A stretch of DNA of 64,000 nt from Lampropedia aestuarii (GTDB taxonomy: Bacteria; Pseudomonadota; Gammaproteobacteria; Burkholderiales; Burkholderiaceae_C), in the NCBI RefSeq assembly GCF_004803635.1, contig NZ_SSWX01000001.1:248001-312000 (forward strand), read 5' to 3'. The position numbers were made by a program, and so were the translations under genes. Each line of letters opens with the position of its first letter. The stretch's first letter is position 1. Under the pieces are notes generated by a model. That model had not been told where the DNA came from. It worked only from the letters and a program-made list of their open reading frames with translations, and did not search any database. Below are positions 1 through 10,414 of this stretch, one piece after another.

Positions 1-2090
1 GTAGGTCACGGTCTGGCCTGCAGCCACTGCCGTGCCCGTAACGGGTGAAGCAGTTTTGGACAGATGCACTTCTGGCTCAATCAAGTGGGTGGTATCGCAT
101 GCATTGGGTGCACAGCTGGGGTCACTGGAGCCTGGTCGGTTGGGATTGCCACCGCCTGTTCCTAGAACGCTGTTGTGCACTGACACACTGGCACCAGCCT
201 CCACCTTAGCGGTGTACGTGACGCTGTGTGTACCAGAGGCGGCACCCGCAGACAAAGTGAAGGTGTTCGCGCTCGGATCGTGTGTAAAGCCTCCAGCGCT
301 GGTCACCTCATCAAAGACCAGGCCAGGGCCTAAGGTATCGGTAAGAACCACGTCACTTTGTGTTGGCCCATTGAGGACTTCCACCGTCAATGTGTAGGTC
401 AAGGTATCGCCTGGCACCACTTCCGTCCATGATTCTGGCACCGAAGTTTTGCTCAGCAACAACTCTGGCTCGACCGGGTGGCCAGTGGTGCAATCTCCAG
501 GTGCGCAAGTCGGCACACTTGGGTTAGGTGAGTTTGGATTGCCCCCACCTGTGCCTGCAACCGTGTTATTGACTGATACCTCGGCATCCGCATCCACACT
601 GGCCGTGTAACTGACGCTGTAAACCCCTGTCTCAGCCCCAGTCGGCAAGGTCAATGTTCTGTCCTGAGGATTAAAGATAAAGTCACTGCCAGGATTGACC
701 TGCACAAATGTCAAACCCTCTCCCAAGGTATCCGTGAGCACCACCGGCGTTTGAGTTGGTCCGTGCAAAACCTCTACTGTCAGGGTGTAAGTCAGCATCT
801 GGCCAGCGACAACAGGTGTGCCTGAAACCGGTGCGGCTTCTTTGCGCAGCAACACCTGCGGCTCAACGGGGTGGCGGGTTTCACAGTAATGGTCCTCATC
901 TGGCATGCAAATCGGCCCAGGATAATTAGGGTCACCAGGTACGCCACCGCCTGCTCCAGTCACACTGTTATTGACCGCAACACTGGCGTCTTGGCCAACG
1001 CTCGCTGCATAGGTGATGGTGTATTCGCCGCTAGGAGTTCCAGCCGGCAAGGTAAAGCGCAACTCAGGCCCCGCTCCGTCCGCAGGGATATCGGTAAATG
1101 GTGATGAATCACCAACGACACCGGTATAAGTCAAGCCCTCGCCCAGCACATCAGTGATGATGACATCGCTTTGAGTCGCGCTGAACACCACATTGACAGT
1201 CAGCGTATAGGTGAGAGTAGTGCCAGCTTTGACCTCAGTGCCGGGCGCGGGTGTCGCGTCTTTGCTGAGCAACACAGCAAATTTGATTGGGTGCTCTGTC
1301 TCGCAGACTGTCTCGCATTCCGGCCCCGGATAGTCAGGCACCAATGGTGAGCCGCCGCCTGTGGCCTCGACAGCATTCGACACAGAACCTGTCGCATTGG
1401 AATCCACTTCGGCTTGGTAGCGGATGCTGTAGAACCCGGTAGCAGTGCCCTCAGGCAATATGTATGTGCCTGGCGTGCTTCCAGGCTCAAATGGCGAATC
1501 CAGTACTTCACTGCCTGCGACCATGGTCAAACCAGGGCCTTGACTGTCTACGACCTCAACATCACTGAACGTCGGGCCGTTGACCACTTCCACGCGAATG
1601 CTGTAGCCGATCACATCACCAGGCTCGACCGGAGTGCCAGAGTCTGGATCGGCATCTTTGTTGATCAACACCGCATAGTCCAGCGGGTGGGTGGTGGTGC
1701 AAGCACCAGGCGCGCAGACCGGGTTGGTGGCGCCTGGGTCATCAGGGTGCCCTCCCCCAATGCCAGAGACACTGTTGTTTACCGATGTAACCGCATCATC
1801 GAGCACCGTGGCGGTGTAGCTAATACGGTAGGTGCCACTGCCCGTGCCCGCAGGCAAAATCGCAGAGTTGGGCGTCGGGCCCGCAATGAATGGACGGAAA
1901 TCGCCGACCAAGCCACCAAACTCCAAGCCTTGGCCCAGGTTATCTGTCAGCACAATATCGCTGAGCGTGGGGCCGTTGATGACTTCCACCGCCAGCGTAT
2001 AGGTCAGCACCTCGCCTTTATTGACCGCAATGCCTGATGCAGGCGCTGCCGTTTTGCTCAGGTTCACTTTGGGCTGCAGCTCATTGCGGA
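1..2090 (-). repeat. Six tandem DUF11-type protein repeats, about 390 bp each
   Basis: Within the interrupted surface-protein gene, units of about 130 residues recur. Each opens with a block like HPVEPELLLSKTSVP, followed by a G..LTYTLTVEV.NGPTQSDVVLTD.LG.GL core and ending with VNNSV.G.GGG and a Cys-x(4-5)-Cys-TT.HP linker. Unit starts lie near 2070, 1690, 1295, 875, 480 and 90. The DNA of the units is diverged, so these look like old protein-level repeats rather than recent DNA duplications. The paired cysteines at each junction suggest inter-domain disulfides, as expected for an exported protein (inference). Confidence 0.8.
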
Positions 2091-3741
2091 AGGTACACAG
2101 CAGGCCATCACCGGGCTGTAAATCCACCTCGAATGTGGTGCCAAAACCGGAGGGCGTTTGACCGCCTGGCAGGCTATTGGTACATGCGTAGGTGCTTACA
2201 TAATCGGCCAGATTGGTAGTTCCGCGGGCCGCTTCTGAGACAGTGAACACCTCACTCAAATCTGCCGTTGTGATCGTGGCTTGTTGCACCGGCGCATTGG
2301 TATTGCCGGTAGTGGTCGCGGCATTTAGGCTGGTACCCGAGCGCGAAATATCCAGTAAAAACTGGTCACCAGGCAGGATGCGGCCATTTGGCAGTCGTTT
2401 TTGCACAGTCAAACTGGCATTGAGTGTGTTGGCGATCGTGCACACCACGCTGGAGCCGCGCTCTGCCGAAGGGGTGGGCATGGTGATCGTCCCAGGCAAG
2501 CTGGTGCCGCTGCCTACAGGCGTATCGCCATTGGCAGTGTCCACGCACTGCCAACTGCGCGTGTAATTGGCAAAATCAGTGGTGCCTGAGGACACTTCGT
2601 TGAGCGTTAGCTGCGTGCCATCAATCGCCAGGAGCGGGCCAACCATGGCAGTCTGAATCCCTGTGGCCACGCCGCTGGTCGTGGCGACTTGGTACTCTTC
2701 AAGATTGACGCTCGGCAGCCCGCCTCCTGTGAGCTGCAGCGTAAATTGATCAGAAGCCGAATAGCGCCCTTCTGGCACATCCTTGCGCAGGCTAATGGTA
2801 TTGCCCCCTGCACATGAGCCCAAATCGACAATAACACCTCCCCTTGAAGGGTGGGTTTCTTTGATATCAAGCTCTTCTCCTGTCAATGGGTCAATAAACC
2901 GCAACACACCTCCTGTCGCGCTGCCGGGAGGAGATGCGCTAACCAGCAGCGTTCCGTTAGCGCTGAATGCAATTCCATTGCTATTCACCGCGAGATCTGA
3001 ATTCAACTCTGAGATGATGGTTGCTGGCAATTCCACATCGCCGGCGCTAGTTGGTACTTGCCCAACCCGATAAATACGGTTATTGGGTGGCGGTAGATTC
3101 TGATCACCTGCCACTAAAAACAGGTTGCCAGAACTGTCAAAAGCAATATCACCATTTCCACCATAAATATTGGTGATCCTGCCAACTTAAACGGCAGCGA
3201 TTGCGGGTGTATCCGGGTTGTAAGCGTATAAAAAAAATACATTGCCAGCTGTGTTTGGCGCTGCAATGTAAAACCAACCATTGACAGGATTAACAGCGCC
3301 TGCAATGAATCGAGCCATACCAGGCTGGAGTTGGGGTGCAGCAGAGCTGGAGCTGACTTCATCCAATAGCGAGTCATAAACTATCACCGACCCCTGTGGG
3401 CCGCTGGCCGTCGTTTGTCTGGCAATGTACGCGTACCTTCCCCCTGGACCAATTCCCAAAGGGTTGACGCCGGCATAGCCAATACTGCGTACAAACTCCG
3501 TATTTCCCTGATCATCTATAGAGTAAAGATCCCCTCCGTTGGTCACTCCATATACCGAGCTGCAAGTGAATGGCGTCTCTTGCGCCGCAGCTTGGCTGGA
3601 ATAAAGACTGGCCGCCAAGCCCAAGGCAAGGCCCAAATGGCTGGCCGCGGTTTTCAGCATCTTGCCCCAACGACGCAGCTTGAGTGCCGCCGGTGCTTGC
3701 GATGGGGGGCGTGCTCTGGGCACTTTGGAATGAAACAACAT
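1..3741 (-). pseudogene. Giant DUF11-repeat surface protein gene, interrupted by one in-frame TAA; continues past the left edge
   Basis: Reading the minus strand from ATG 3741 (GAGGAG 7-8 bases upstream), the product has a long basic leader with a hydrophobic signal segment ending in SSQAAAQ, then a beta-propeller-like start (YGVTNGGDLYSIDDQGN). A TAA at 3187-3189 stops it after 184 codons. Without any frame change the frame then stays open to base 1 and clearly continues the same protein: the next residues are VGRITNIYGGNGDIAFDSSG, followed by two SpaA/Ig-like segments and six DUF11-type repeats. Such proteins are large secreted or surface-anchored adhesin-like products. No good internal start or Shine-Dalgarno follows the stop, and a restart would lack the signal peptide. 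It is therefore called a disrupted gene; a sequencing error or stop readthrough are alternatives. The C-terminus lies outside the window. Confidence 0.72.
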
Positions 3742-4302
3742 CTGAACGCTCCTCACTTGCTAAACAAACATGAAGTCGTCTGCATGAATCGCATCACAGC
3801 TGGGATGTAATGAACTGCACAGTGCCAATGCCTTGCCTATGGCACTGCCAATTACTAGCGAAAGCAAAGCCAGTTGCCCACCTTCGAGGCCAACAAGCGC
3901 CCACCTAGTTATGCGTACATGCAACGGAAGTTTTACCCTCTTGTTCTGTGCCTCTGGTCACGGCACTGCTACACACTGACTTGGTAACTATTGGAGTTTA
4001 TGCAATTCACAAAGTATCTCAAAGTCAAATAATGCAATAAATACACAAATTAGCAACATTTGGCATTATTGGCACAGGTATCTGCAACCCAGTGTTTGGG
4101 TGTCTTGGTGTAGCGCTATAAACGTTTGGTGGGGGCTTGAGCAGCATCAGCGTCACAAGCGATATGGTTCAGCCACCGCTAGAGCTGCCAGCTGCCAGCG
4201 GTTGGCGCTTGGCCTGCACATGCGCAATCTCAAAGCGTGCCCAAAGCGCCGATGCCTGGCAGGATATTGACACTATTTGCCCAGCGCCGCAATACAACAG
4301 AT
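3742..4302. other. Gene-free stretch; promoter region of the DUF11 surface gene
   Basis: I see no convincing gene here. The part from about 3990 to 4080 is visibly AT-rich compared with its surroundings and includes a tandem TTGGCATTATTGGCA-like motif near 4058-4074. This would suit a promoter or regulator site for the minus-strand surface gene, but no clear -35/-10 pair can be defended. The part from 4137 to 4302 lies downstream of the RAYT-like gene and shows no T-tailed hairpin. Confidence 0.4.
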
Positions 4303-5004
4303 TCAGGCTTTCGAGTCCGCCAACTTTCGAGGCCTGCCGGGTTTGCCCGGCCCAACCCGGCGCTCCACCCGCTCGGACATGTCCTGCACAAAATGCGGGC
4401 TGCCCAGCAGCCAGCCGCCCATGGCACTGTGCTCGATGCTCTCAGTCAAGGTACTGCCAATACCAGCGCCGACCAAGGCCTGGTAAGCCGCTTCGCGACC
4501 AAACGGGGTGTCGGCCAATTCCCAGTACAGCGGGTGCGGGCTGAGCAGTTTGCGGTGCTCGAAACCGCTCCAGTGCCGATGGCTGGACCATGCATAGTCT
4601 TTGGGTTGCTGCGCCTGGCCTGCACGCACCGGCATCCAGTCCAGCAAGGTCATCACCGCCAGCACATAGGGCGAAGGCTGCATCGGGCCGGCGCGAAACC
4701 GCCCTTCCCACAAGGTGCCAAAACGTTGGTAGCGTTGGTTGAAATAGCGCACATAGCGCCGGCCCAGGCCTTGCATCAGGCGACTGAGCACCGCGTCGGT
4801 TTGCGGGGTCAACAGCAAATGGATCTTGTGGTCCAGCAGGACATACGCATGCAGCTTGATGGCCTGGCCCTGCAGTTGCTCTTGTAGCGCATCCAAAAAA
4901 AACTCGTAGTCCTGACTGTCAAGGAACACCGACTGCCGGTTGATGCTGCGCAGCACCACATGGTGGGGAAGATCGGGAATAACCAAGCGCGGCAATCGTG
5001 CCAT
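4303..5004 (-). CDS. RAYT-like (Y1/transposase_17 family) protein with altered HUH motif
   Basis: The 233-residue product opens with MARLPRLVIPDLPHHV and has the RAYT blocks AYVLLDHKIHLLLTP (around residue 60), LGRRYVRYFNQRYQRFGTLWEGRF and a DYAWSS-type segment. These belong to the Y1 transposase family that processes REP hairpins as single-stranded DNA. The metal-binding HUH, usually HVH here, reads KIH, so the first His is lost, while the Tyr-bearing block is kept. The C-terminus (DTPFGREAAYQALV, GGWLLGSP) resembles, from memory, a single-copy Burkholderiales subfamily rather than active insertion sequences. It starts 25 bp after the methyltransferase gene on the same strand and is probably co-transcribed. 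I infer a domesticated, non-transposing DNA-binding protein; its function is unknown. Confidence 0.75.
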   Translation of the reverse strand: MARLPRLVIPDLPHHVVLRSINRQSVFLDSQDYEFFLDALQEQLQGQAIKLHAYVLLDHKIHLLLTPQTDAVLSRLMQGLGRRYVRYFNQRYQRFGTLWEGRFRAGPMQPSPYVLAVMTLLDWMPVRAGQAQQPKDYAWSSHRHWSGFEHRKLLSPHPLYWELADTPFGREAAYQALVGAGIGSTLTESIEHSAMGGWLLGSPHFVQDMSERVERRVGPGKPGRPRKLADSKA

Positions 5005-5029
5005 GACATCCTCAGTGCAGTATCAAGAT

Positions 5030-5932
5030 TTAGACAATAGCGGCAAAGCGGCGCGCAAGCAGTTCCTGCAAACCCATTTCCTCGGCAATGTGGTGCATCC
5101 GCTCCCTGGCGCTGCGCTTGGGCTGGCCGGTTTTACGGGCAATGATCAACTCGTTTTTCATGCTGTGCTCCCAGCCAATCAATTCGGTGACGGTCACCTG
5201 GTAGCCACAGGCTTCCAAATACAGGCAGCGCAGCACATTGGTCAGGTGGCTGCCCAGTTCACGCGTGTGCAAGGGGTGGCGCCACAACTCAGCCAGCGGG
5301 GTTCTGGCCAGATTCATCGCCTTGTTCGTGCGCATGTGCGCGGCTACCTCAGCCTGACAACAGGGCACCAAGACCATGGCCTTGGCGTTTTTGGCCAAAC
5401 CAAAAGCGATGGCATCGTCGGTGGCGGTATCGCAGGCATGCAGCGCCGTGACAATGTCCACTTGCGCAGGCAGCAGCGGGTGCTCGACGCTGTCGGCAAC
5501 TGCAATGGGCAAGAAGTCCATGCGCTCAAACCCTTGGCGCTGGGCCAGGGATTGCGATTGAGCCACCAGCTCAGGGCGAAACTCCACGCCCACCACGCGC
5601 CCACGCCCCAGTGGCCGCAGCACCAGGTCATACAGCATAAAGCCCAAATACGATTTGCCAGCGCCATGGTCGACCAAGGTGGGGCATTGGCCGTTGCAGG
5701 CCATTTCCTCAATCAAGGGCTCGATAAAGCGCACCAGGTGCAGCACTTGTTTGAGCTTGCGGCGTGAGTCCTGGTTGAGCTTGCCTTCGCGCGTCAGGAT
5801 ATGCAATGCCTGCAGCAACTCCACTGAAACGCCTTCGTCCAAACCCAAATCGGCCAACGGGTTGCTGGCTTGGGCTGGCTTGGCTGCAGCGCGTGGCTTG
5901 CCGGCTGCCCCCTTGTGTTTGCCTTGGCTCAT
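5030..5932 (-). CDS. Class I SAM-dependent methyltransferase (Methyltransf_32-like)
   Basis: The product has 300 residues. After an Ala/Lys-rich tail of about 25 residues it has a helical segment (LTREGKLNQDSRRKLKQ), then the SAM-binding motif VDHGAGKSYLGFMLYDL (around residue 88), an acidic strand end (VVGVEFRPELV), a motif-IV-like ALHACDTATDDAI and VLVPCCQ. The last two are typical of the Methyltransf_32 group (GSTCD/METTL25-like), whose bacterial substrates are mostly unknown. Its ATG overlaps the DUF1415 stop as ATGA, so the two are translationally coupled. The RAYT-like gene follows. The fold assignment is firm; the substrate is not known. Confidence 0.85.
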   Translation of the reverse strand: MSQGKHKGAAGKPRAAAKPAQASNPLADLGLDEGVSVELLQALHILTREGKLNQDSRRKLKQVLHLVRFIEPLIEEMACNGQCPTLVDHGAGKSYLGFMLYDLVLRPLGRGRVVGVEFRPELVAQSQSLAQRQGFERMDFLPIAVADSVEHPLLPAQVDIVTALHACDTATDDAIAFGLAKNAKAMVLVPCCQAEVAAHMRTNKAMNLARTPLAELWRHPLHTRELGSHLTNVLRCLYLEACGYQVTVTELIGWEHSMKNELIIARKTGQPKRSARERMHHIAEEMGLQELLARRFAAIV

Positions 5933-6540
5933 GCTTTGTCTGCTCCATAGGCGATGCCCAGTTTGCGCAAGCCTTCCAGACCCAGCTCTTCGAGCTTGTC
6001 GATGTTGCGCTCAAAAATCGCACTGGCATCGGGAAAGGCTTCAACCGCCAGGTCAATGCTGTCTTCGCGCAGCAAATGCAAGGTCGGGTATGGGGCGCGG
6101 TTGGTGTAGTTACTGACATCGCCCGCCTCAGTGCCGGCAAACTGGTAGTTCGGATGGAAGTCAGCGATTTGCAACTGGTCCGCCAAGTTCAGGTGCTCCA
6201 GCAAGGCGTCGGCATCGTCGAGAAAATCATTGAAATCCAGAAAATCCTGCAGCACATAGGGCACGATCAGCAGTGTGGTGTCACGCTGCTCAGGCGGCAG
6301 ATCGGCCAAGGTGATCAACTCCTTGGCCAGGTCTTTGAGTAAACTGCGTGTATCTTGCGCCTGGCTAACGGTGTAATGCACCAGGCCTTTGGTTTGTACG
6401 GCTTTGGCAAACGGGCACAAATTCAGGCCGATCACGGCCGTATCGACCCAATGGCGGGTGGCTTGCACCATCGCCTCGGTGCTGGCGGCCTCGGGCTGCG
6501 GCAAATTGGAAGAAGACTCTGCGTCAGACATAGTGGTCAT
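5929..6540 (-). CDS. DUF1415 family protein
   Basis: The product has 203 residues from ATG 6540; ATGs at 6591 and 6531 are alternatives, and none has a strong Shine-Dalgarno. It carries the family blocks HWVDTAVIGLNLCPFAKAV near the start, LLIVPYVLQDFLDFNDFLDDA in the middle and NYTNRAPYPTLHLLREDSID near the end. The conserved NLCPFA with its cysteine and the Asn-Arg-Ala-Pro-Tyr-Pro block are hallmarks of DUF1415, a cytosolic family found widely in proteobacteria and without assigned activity. It is first in a likely operon with the methyltransferase and RAYT-like genes (4-base overlap with the former). Confidence 0.85.
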   Translation of the reverse strand: MTTMSDAESSSNLPQPEAASTEAMVQATRHWVDTAVIGLNLCPFAKAVQTKGLVHYTVSQAQDTRSLLKDLAKELITLADLPPEQRDTTLLIVPYVLQDFLDFNDFLDDADALLEHLNLADQLQIADFHPNYQFAGTEAGDVSNYTNRAPYPTLHLLREDSIDLAVEAFPDASAIFERNIDKLEELGLEGLRKLGIAYGADKA

Positions 6541-6636
6541 GTGGGGCAATCGTGGCTGATTGATGCCATCGCTGGGCTTGCCAGCCTGCATGCGTGGCGT
6601 GTTGATACAAGGTAACTGAAGACAAACAAGCGGGCT

Positions 6637-9600
6637 TCAGGGGTAGACCATTGTGACACCGGCCCCCCCATTGACTACGCGCAAGGCATGCAAGGCGGCA
6701 TCGCTGGGGTAAATGGCCTGGTTGGGCGGCATCAGCAAATCGACTTTGGCCGAGCCTTGTGCGGCTTGGCAGTTCAGGTGCAAACGCAGGCGCACACCGG
6801 TTTTGCGCGGCGGTGTGCCATCGCTTTGGGCTTGCTCATCAATGTCAGGCGCTGGCGGCGGGCGGTGGTTGTCCAACCATTGGCTCAGTTGCTGCATGCT
6901 CTGCTGTTGCTGCGTTGGGTCGGCCTGGCTCCAGTCGAGCATCAGCCAGCGGCCAAATGCACAGCGTGCGGCCGCCAAGTCCATCACTTCCTGCACATTC
7001 AAGCGCGGCTCAAAACCATTGCGGCCTGCCTGGTAGCGCACATTGAGCACCACCAATTCATCGTCTTTGATGCGGTCAGCGCAGGCGGTCATCATCGCGT
7101 CGTCCATCGTCGCCTCGATGCTGGCGCTTTTGTCATCCAGCGTGAAGATATGGATCTTGCCGCGGTTGCCATTGATCGAGCGCAGGCCGCTGATGATGCC
7201 GCTGACGCGCTGCGTGTCGCGCGTGTCCTCCAAATCGGCAATCGGCACTTTGGCAAACTGCCGCACCTCGGACTCATACTCGTCAAACAAATGGCCGGAG
7301 AGGAAAAAACCCAATGCGGCTTTTTCATTGAGCAACTGCTCGCGAATGCCCCAGGGCATGACCTGGGCCATGTCAGGCTCTTGCGCACTGGCGCCAACCG
7401 CATCGTCGCCGAGCATGTCAAACAAGCCACCCTGGTTGGCATTCGCATGCTGCGTGGCCGCCCATTCAAATGCGGTGTCCAGCGTAGCCGACAGCGAAGC
7501 CCGGTTCGGATTGATCGAATCAAACGCGCCAGCACGGATCAGCGCATCCACGGTGCGTTTGTTGATTTTGTGCTTGTCCACGCGCAGGCAAAAATCAAAC
7601 AGGCTCTTGAAGGGCCCAGCTTGCTTGCCTTTGTCATTCTCGCCGCGGCCTTCACGCGCAGCCACAATCGCTTCAATCGCCGCCTGGCCCGTGCCTTTTA
7701 CCGCGCCCAGGCCGTAGCGGATCTGCTTGTCGCTGATGGGCTCAAAGCGGTAAGCGCCGTGGTTGACATCGGGCGGATCAAAACGGATACCGAATTTCTG
7801 CGCATCTTCCAGGAGCACCTTGAGCTTGTCGGTGTCGTCCATCTCGATGGTCATGTTGGCGCAGAAGAACTCGGCCGTGTAATGCACCTTCAACCATGCA
7901 GTGTGGTAGGCCAGCAGCGAGTAAGCAGCGGCGTGCGACTTGTTAAAGCCGTAGCCCGCGAACTTCTCCATCAAGTCGAAAATTTCATCGGCCTTGGCTT
8001 CTTCAATGCCGTTTTTGGCCGCACCTTCGCGGAAGATCAGGCGGTGCTTGGCCATCTCCTCGGCTTTTTTCTTGCCCATCGCGCGGCGCAGCAAGTCGGC
8101 GCCGCCCAGCGAGTACCCCCCCAAAATCTGCGCCGTTTGCATCACCTGCTCTTGGTACACCATGATGCCGTAGGTTTCTGACAGCACGGGCTCGACCAGC
8201 GGGTGCGGGTACTCGACGTCTTCCTTGCCGTGTTTGCGCGCCACAAACGACGGGATCAGATCCATCGGCCCTGGTCGGTACAAGGCGTTGAGCGCAATCA
8301 GGTCTTCCAAACGGCTGGGCTTGGCCTCTTTCAACATGCCCTGCATGCCGCGGCTTTCAAACTGGAACACGGCCTCGGTCTTACCGTCCTGGAACAGCTT
8401 GTAGGTTGGCCAATCGTCCAGCGGCAGCTTTTCAAAGGCAAAGTCTTTTTGCCCTGGATGGCGCGCCACAATGAACTGGCGCGCCAACTCCAGAATCGTC
8501 AGCGTCGCCAGACCCAGGAAGTCGAACTTCACAAGGCCAATCGCCTCCACGTCGTCCTTGTCATACTGGCTCACCGCCGATTCGCTGCCAGGCTGCTGGT
8601 ACAGCGGGCAAAAGTCCGTCAGCTTGCCTGGCGCAATCAGTACGCCCCCGGCGTGCATGCCGATGTTGCGTGTCAGGCCTTCGAGTTTTTGCGCCATTTC
8701 CACCAGCGCTTTGACCTCTTCCTCGTTCTCAATGCGCGCGGCCAGCATCGGCTCAGCAGCAATCGCGTATTTTTCTTTGTCTGCTTCGGACACATCCGCC
8801 GGTGGGTACTGGATCGTGACCGGCTTGCCGGGTTTGTTCGGAATGAGCTTGCTGATGCCATCGCAAAAGCCATAGCCCATGTCCATCACCCGGCCCACGT
8901 CACGAATCGCTGCACGTGCTGCCAGTGAACCAAAGGTCGCGATCTGGCTGACCGCATCGCGGCCGTATTTTTGTTTGACATAGTCAATCACCCGGTCACG
9001 GTTGGACTGGCAAAAGTCAATGTCAAAGTCGGGCATCGAGACCCGCTCTGGATTCAAGAAGCGCTCAAACAGCAGGTTGTATTGCAGCGGATCCAAATCG
9101 GTAATCAGCAATACATAAGCAACCAGCGAGCCTGCTCCCGAACCACGCCCCGGCCCAACCGGGCAACCATTTTCCTTGGCCCACTGGATAAAGTCCGACA
9201 CGATCAGAAAATAGCCGGGAAAGCCCATGTTCAGAATGGTCGTCAGCTCAAACTCCAGGCGCTCAACATAGCGCGGCCGCTCGGCGTCGCGCTTGGCAGT
9301 GTCTGGATACAGCAAAGCCAAGCGGTCTTCCAACCCGGCAAACGAGACATGGCGGAAATACTCGGGCACCGTCATGCCATCGGGAATCGGAAAATCAGGC
9401 AATTGCGGCTTGCCCAGCACCAGGTCGATGTTGCAACGCTTGGCAATTTCTACCGAGTTGGCCAGCGCCGAGGGCAAATCAGCAAACAAGGCCTGCATTT
9501 GCTCCGTGGTTGTAAAGTATTGCTCGCGGGTAAAGCGGCGTGGGCGTTTTTGGTCGCCCAAAATCTCGCCCTCAGCAATGCACACGCGCGCCTCGTGCGA

Positions 9601-10221
9601 CTCAAAATCATCGGCCTTGAGAAACTGTATCGGGTGCGTGGCCACCACCGGCAAGCCAGCCTTGCTGGCCAATTGCACAGCCTGCGTCAGATGCGCCTCA
9701 TCCTCTTTGCGGCCAGCACGCTGCACTTCCATATAAAAGCGCTGCGGGAAGATGCGCGCCAAGGCCATCGCGCGCTCAAACGCCTGCGGGAAATCACCGC
9801 GCAACAAGCTCTGGCCGATTGCGCCCTGGTGCGCACCGGACAGGACAATCAGCCCCTCGTTGTATTGCTCCAGCTGCGCCATGCTGATCTTGGCCTCACC
9901 CCATTCTCGGCTGTTGTCGGTCCAGGCCAGTGACAGCAAAGCGTTCAAGCTCAAATACCCTTGCCAATCCTGCACCAGCAGCAGCAAGCGGCTGGTGGGC
10001 TCGCCTGCAGCGCCTGCAACCGCCACATCGGCGCCCAAAATAGGCTTAACCCCTTTGCCACGGGCCTTGGTATAGAGCTTGAGCGCGCCAAAAAGATTGT
10101 TAAAGTCGGTAATGGCCAAGGCGGGCTGACCGTCTTTAGCGGCTTTAGAGACCGCATCGGCAATGCGGGTCGTTCCGTCAACAACGGAGAATTCAGTGTG
10201 CAAGCGCAGGTGTACAAACAT
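6637..10221 (-). CDS. dnaE: DNA polymerase III subunit alpha
   Basis: The 1194-residue replicative polymerase (E. coli DnaE is 1160) starts at ATG 10221, MFVHLRLHTEFSVVDG, the usual DnaE N-terminus. A longer frame from 10275 adds 18 unconserved residues. Order of domains: PHP domain (residues 1 to about 270, keeping HLRLHTEFS), catalytic palm with PVGPGRGSGAGSLVAY and the aspartate motif PDFDIDFCQSNRD near residue 400, fingers with FNKSHAAAYSLLAYHTAWLK, helix-hairpin-helix, then an OB fold (RVSGIISGLRSINGNRGKI). It acts in the cytosolic holoenzyme with the proofreading, clamp and clamp-loader subunits. It is divergent from bamD across about 190 bp. Confidence 0.97.
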   Translation of the reverse strand: MFVHLRLHTEFSVVDGTTRIADAVSKAAKDGQPALAITDFNNLFGALKLYTKARGKGVKPILGADVAVAGAAGEPTSRLLLLVQDWQGYLSLNALLSLAWTDNSREWGEAKISMAQLEQYNEGLIVLSGAHQGAIGQSLLRGDFPQAFERAMALARIFPQRFYMEVQRAGRKEDEAHLTQAVQLASKAGLPVVATHPIQFLKADDFESHEARVCIAEGEILGDQKRPRRFTREQYFTTTEQMQALFADLPSALANSVEIAKRCNIDLVLGKPQLPDFPIPDGMTVPEYFRHVSFAGLEDRLALLYPDTAKRDAERPRYVERLEFELTTILNMGFPGYFLIVSDFIQWAKENGCPVGPGRGSGAGSLVAYVLLITDLDPLQYNLLFERFLNPERVSMPDFDIDFCQSNRDRVIDYVKQKYGRDAVSQIATFGSLAARAAIRDVGRVMDMGYGFCDGISKLIPNKPGKPVTIQYPPADVSEADKEKYAIAAEPMLAARIENEEEVKALVEMAQKLEGLTRNIGMHAGGVLIAPGKLTDFCPLYQQPGSESAVSQYDKDDVEAIGLVKFDFLGLATLTILELARQFIVARHPGQKDFAFEKLPLDDWPTYKLFQDGKTEAVFQFESRGMQGMLKEAKPSRLEDLIALNALYRPGPMDLIPSFVARKHGKEDVEYPHPLVEPVLSETYGIMVYQEQVMQTAQILGGYSLGGADLLRRAMGKKKAEEMAKHRLIFREGAAKNGIEEAKADEIFDLMEKFAGYGFNKSHAAAYSLLAYHTAWLKVHYTAEFFCANMTIEMDDTDKLKVLLEDAQKFGIRFDPPDVNHGAYRFEPISDKQIRYGLGAVKGTGQAAIEAIVAAREGRGENDKGKQAGPFKSLFDFCLRVDKHKINKRTVDALIRAGAFDSINPNRASLSATLDTAFEWAATQHANANQGGLFDMLGDDAVGASAQEPDMAQVMPWGIREQLLNEKAALGFFLSGHLFDEYESEVRQFAKVPIADLEDTRDTQRVSGIISGLRSINGNRGKIHIFTLDDKSASIEATMDDAMMTACADRIKDDELVVLNVRYQAGRNGFEPRLNVQEVMDLAAARCAFGRWLMLDWSQADPTQQQQSMQQLSQWLDNHRPPPAPDIDEQAQSDGTPPRKTGVRLRLHLNCQAAQGSAKVDLLMPPNQAIYPSDAALHALRVVNGGAGVTMVYP

Positions 10222-10414
10222 AGCCGGGTATTTTAGAGCCTGATGAGGAACACTCGGCAGAGCCTGACAAGTCACTCACAGAGAATCAAATATGCCGATG
10301 GCATGCGATTCCCATGCTGGAAAATGCTGTACAAATGAGCTTTTGCACTCGACACCATTACAATGCGTGTCAGTTGTTTTATTGGAGAGGCTTCGCGCCT
10401 TGATCTGTGCACGC

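Noticed and set aside
1-2090. Periodic ~390 bp similarity as a possible DNA tandem repeat or CRISPR-like array
   Set aside because: The similarity is at protein level (DUF11 units) within one reading frame; the DNA is diverged and the units are far too long for CRISPR.
6688-8181. Long (497-codon) frame opposite dnaE, and similar long frames opposite purL and ppk1
   Set aside because: They are antisense shadows of well-supported genes with normal codon periodicity on the other strand.
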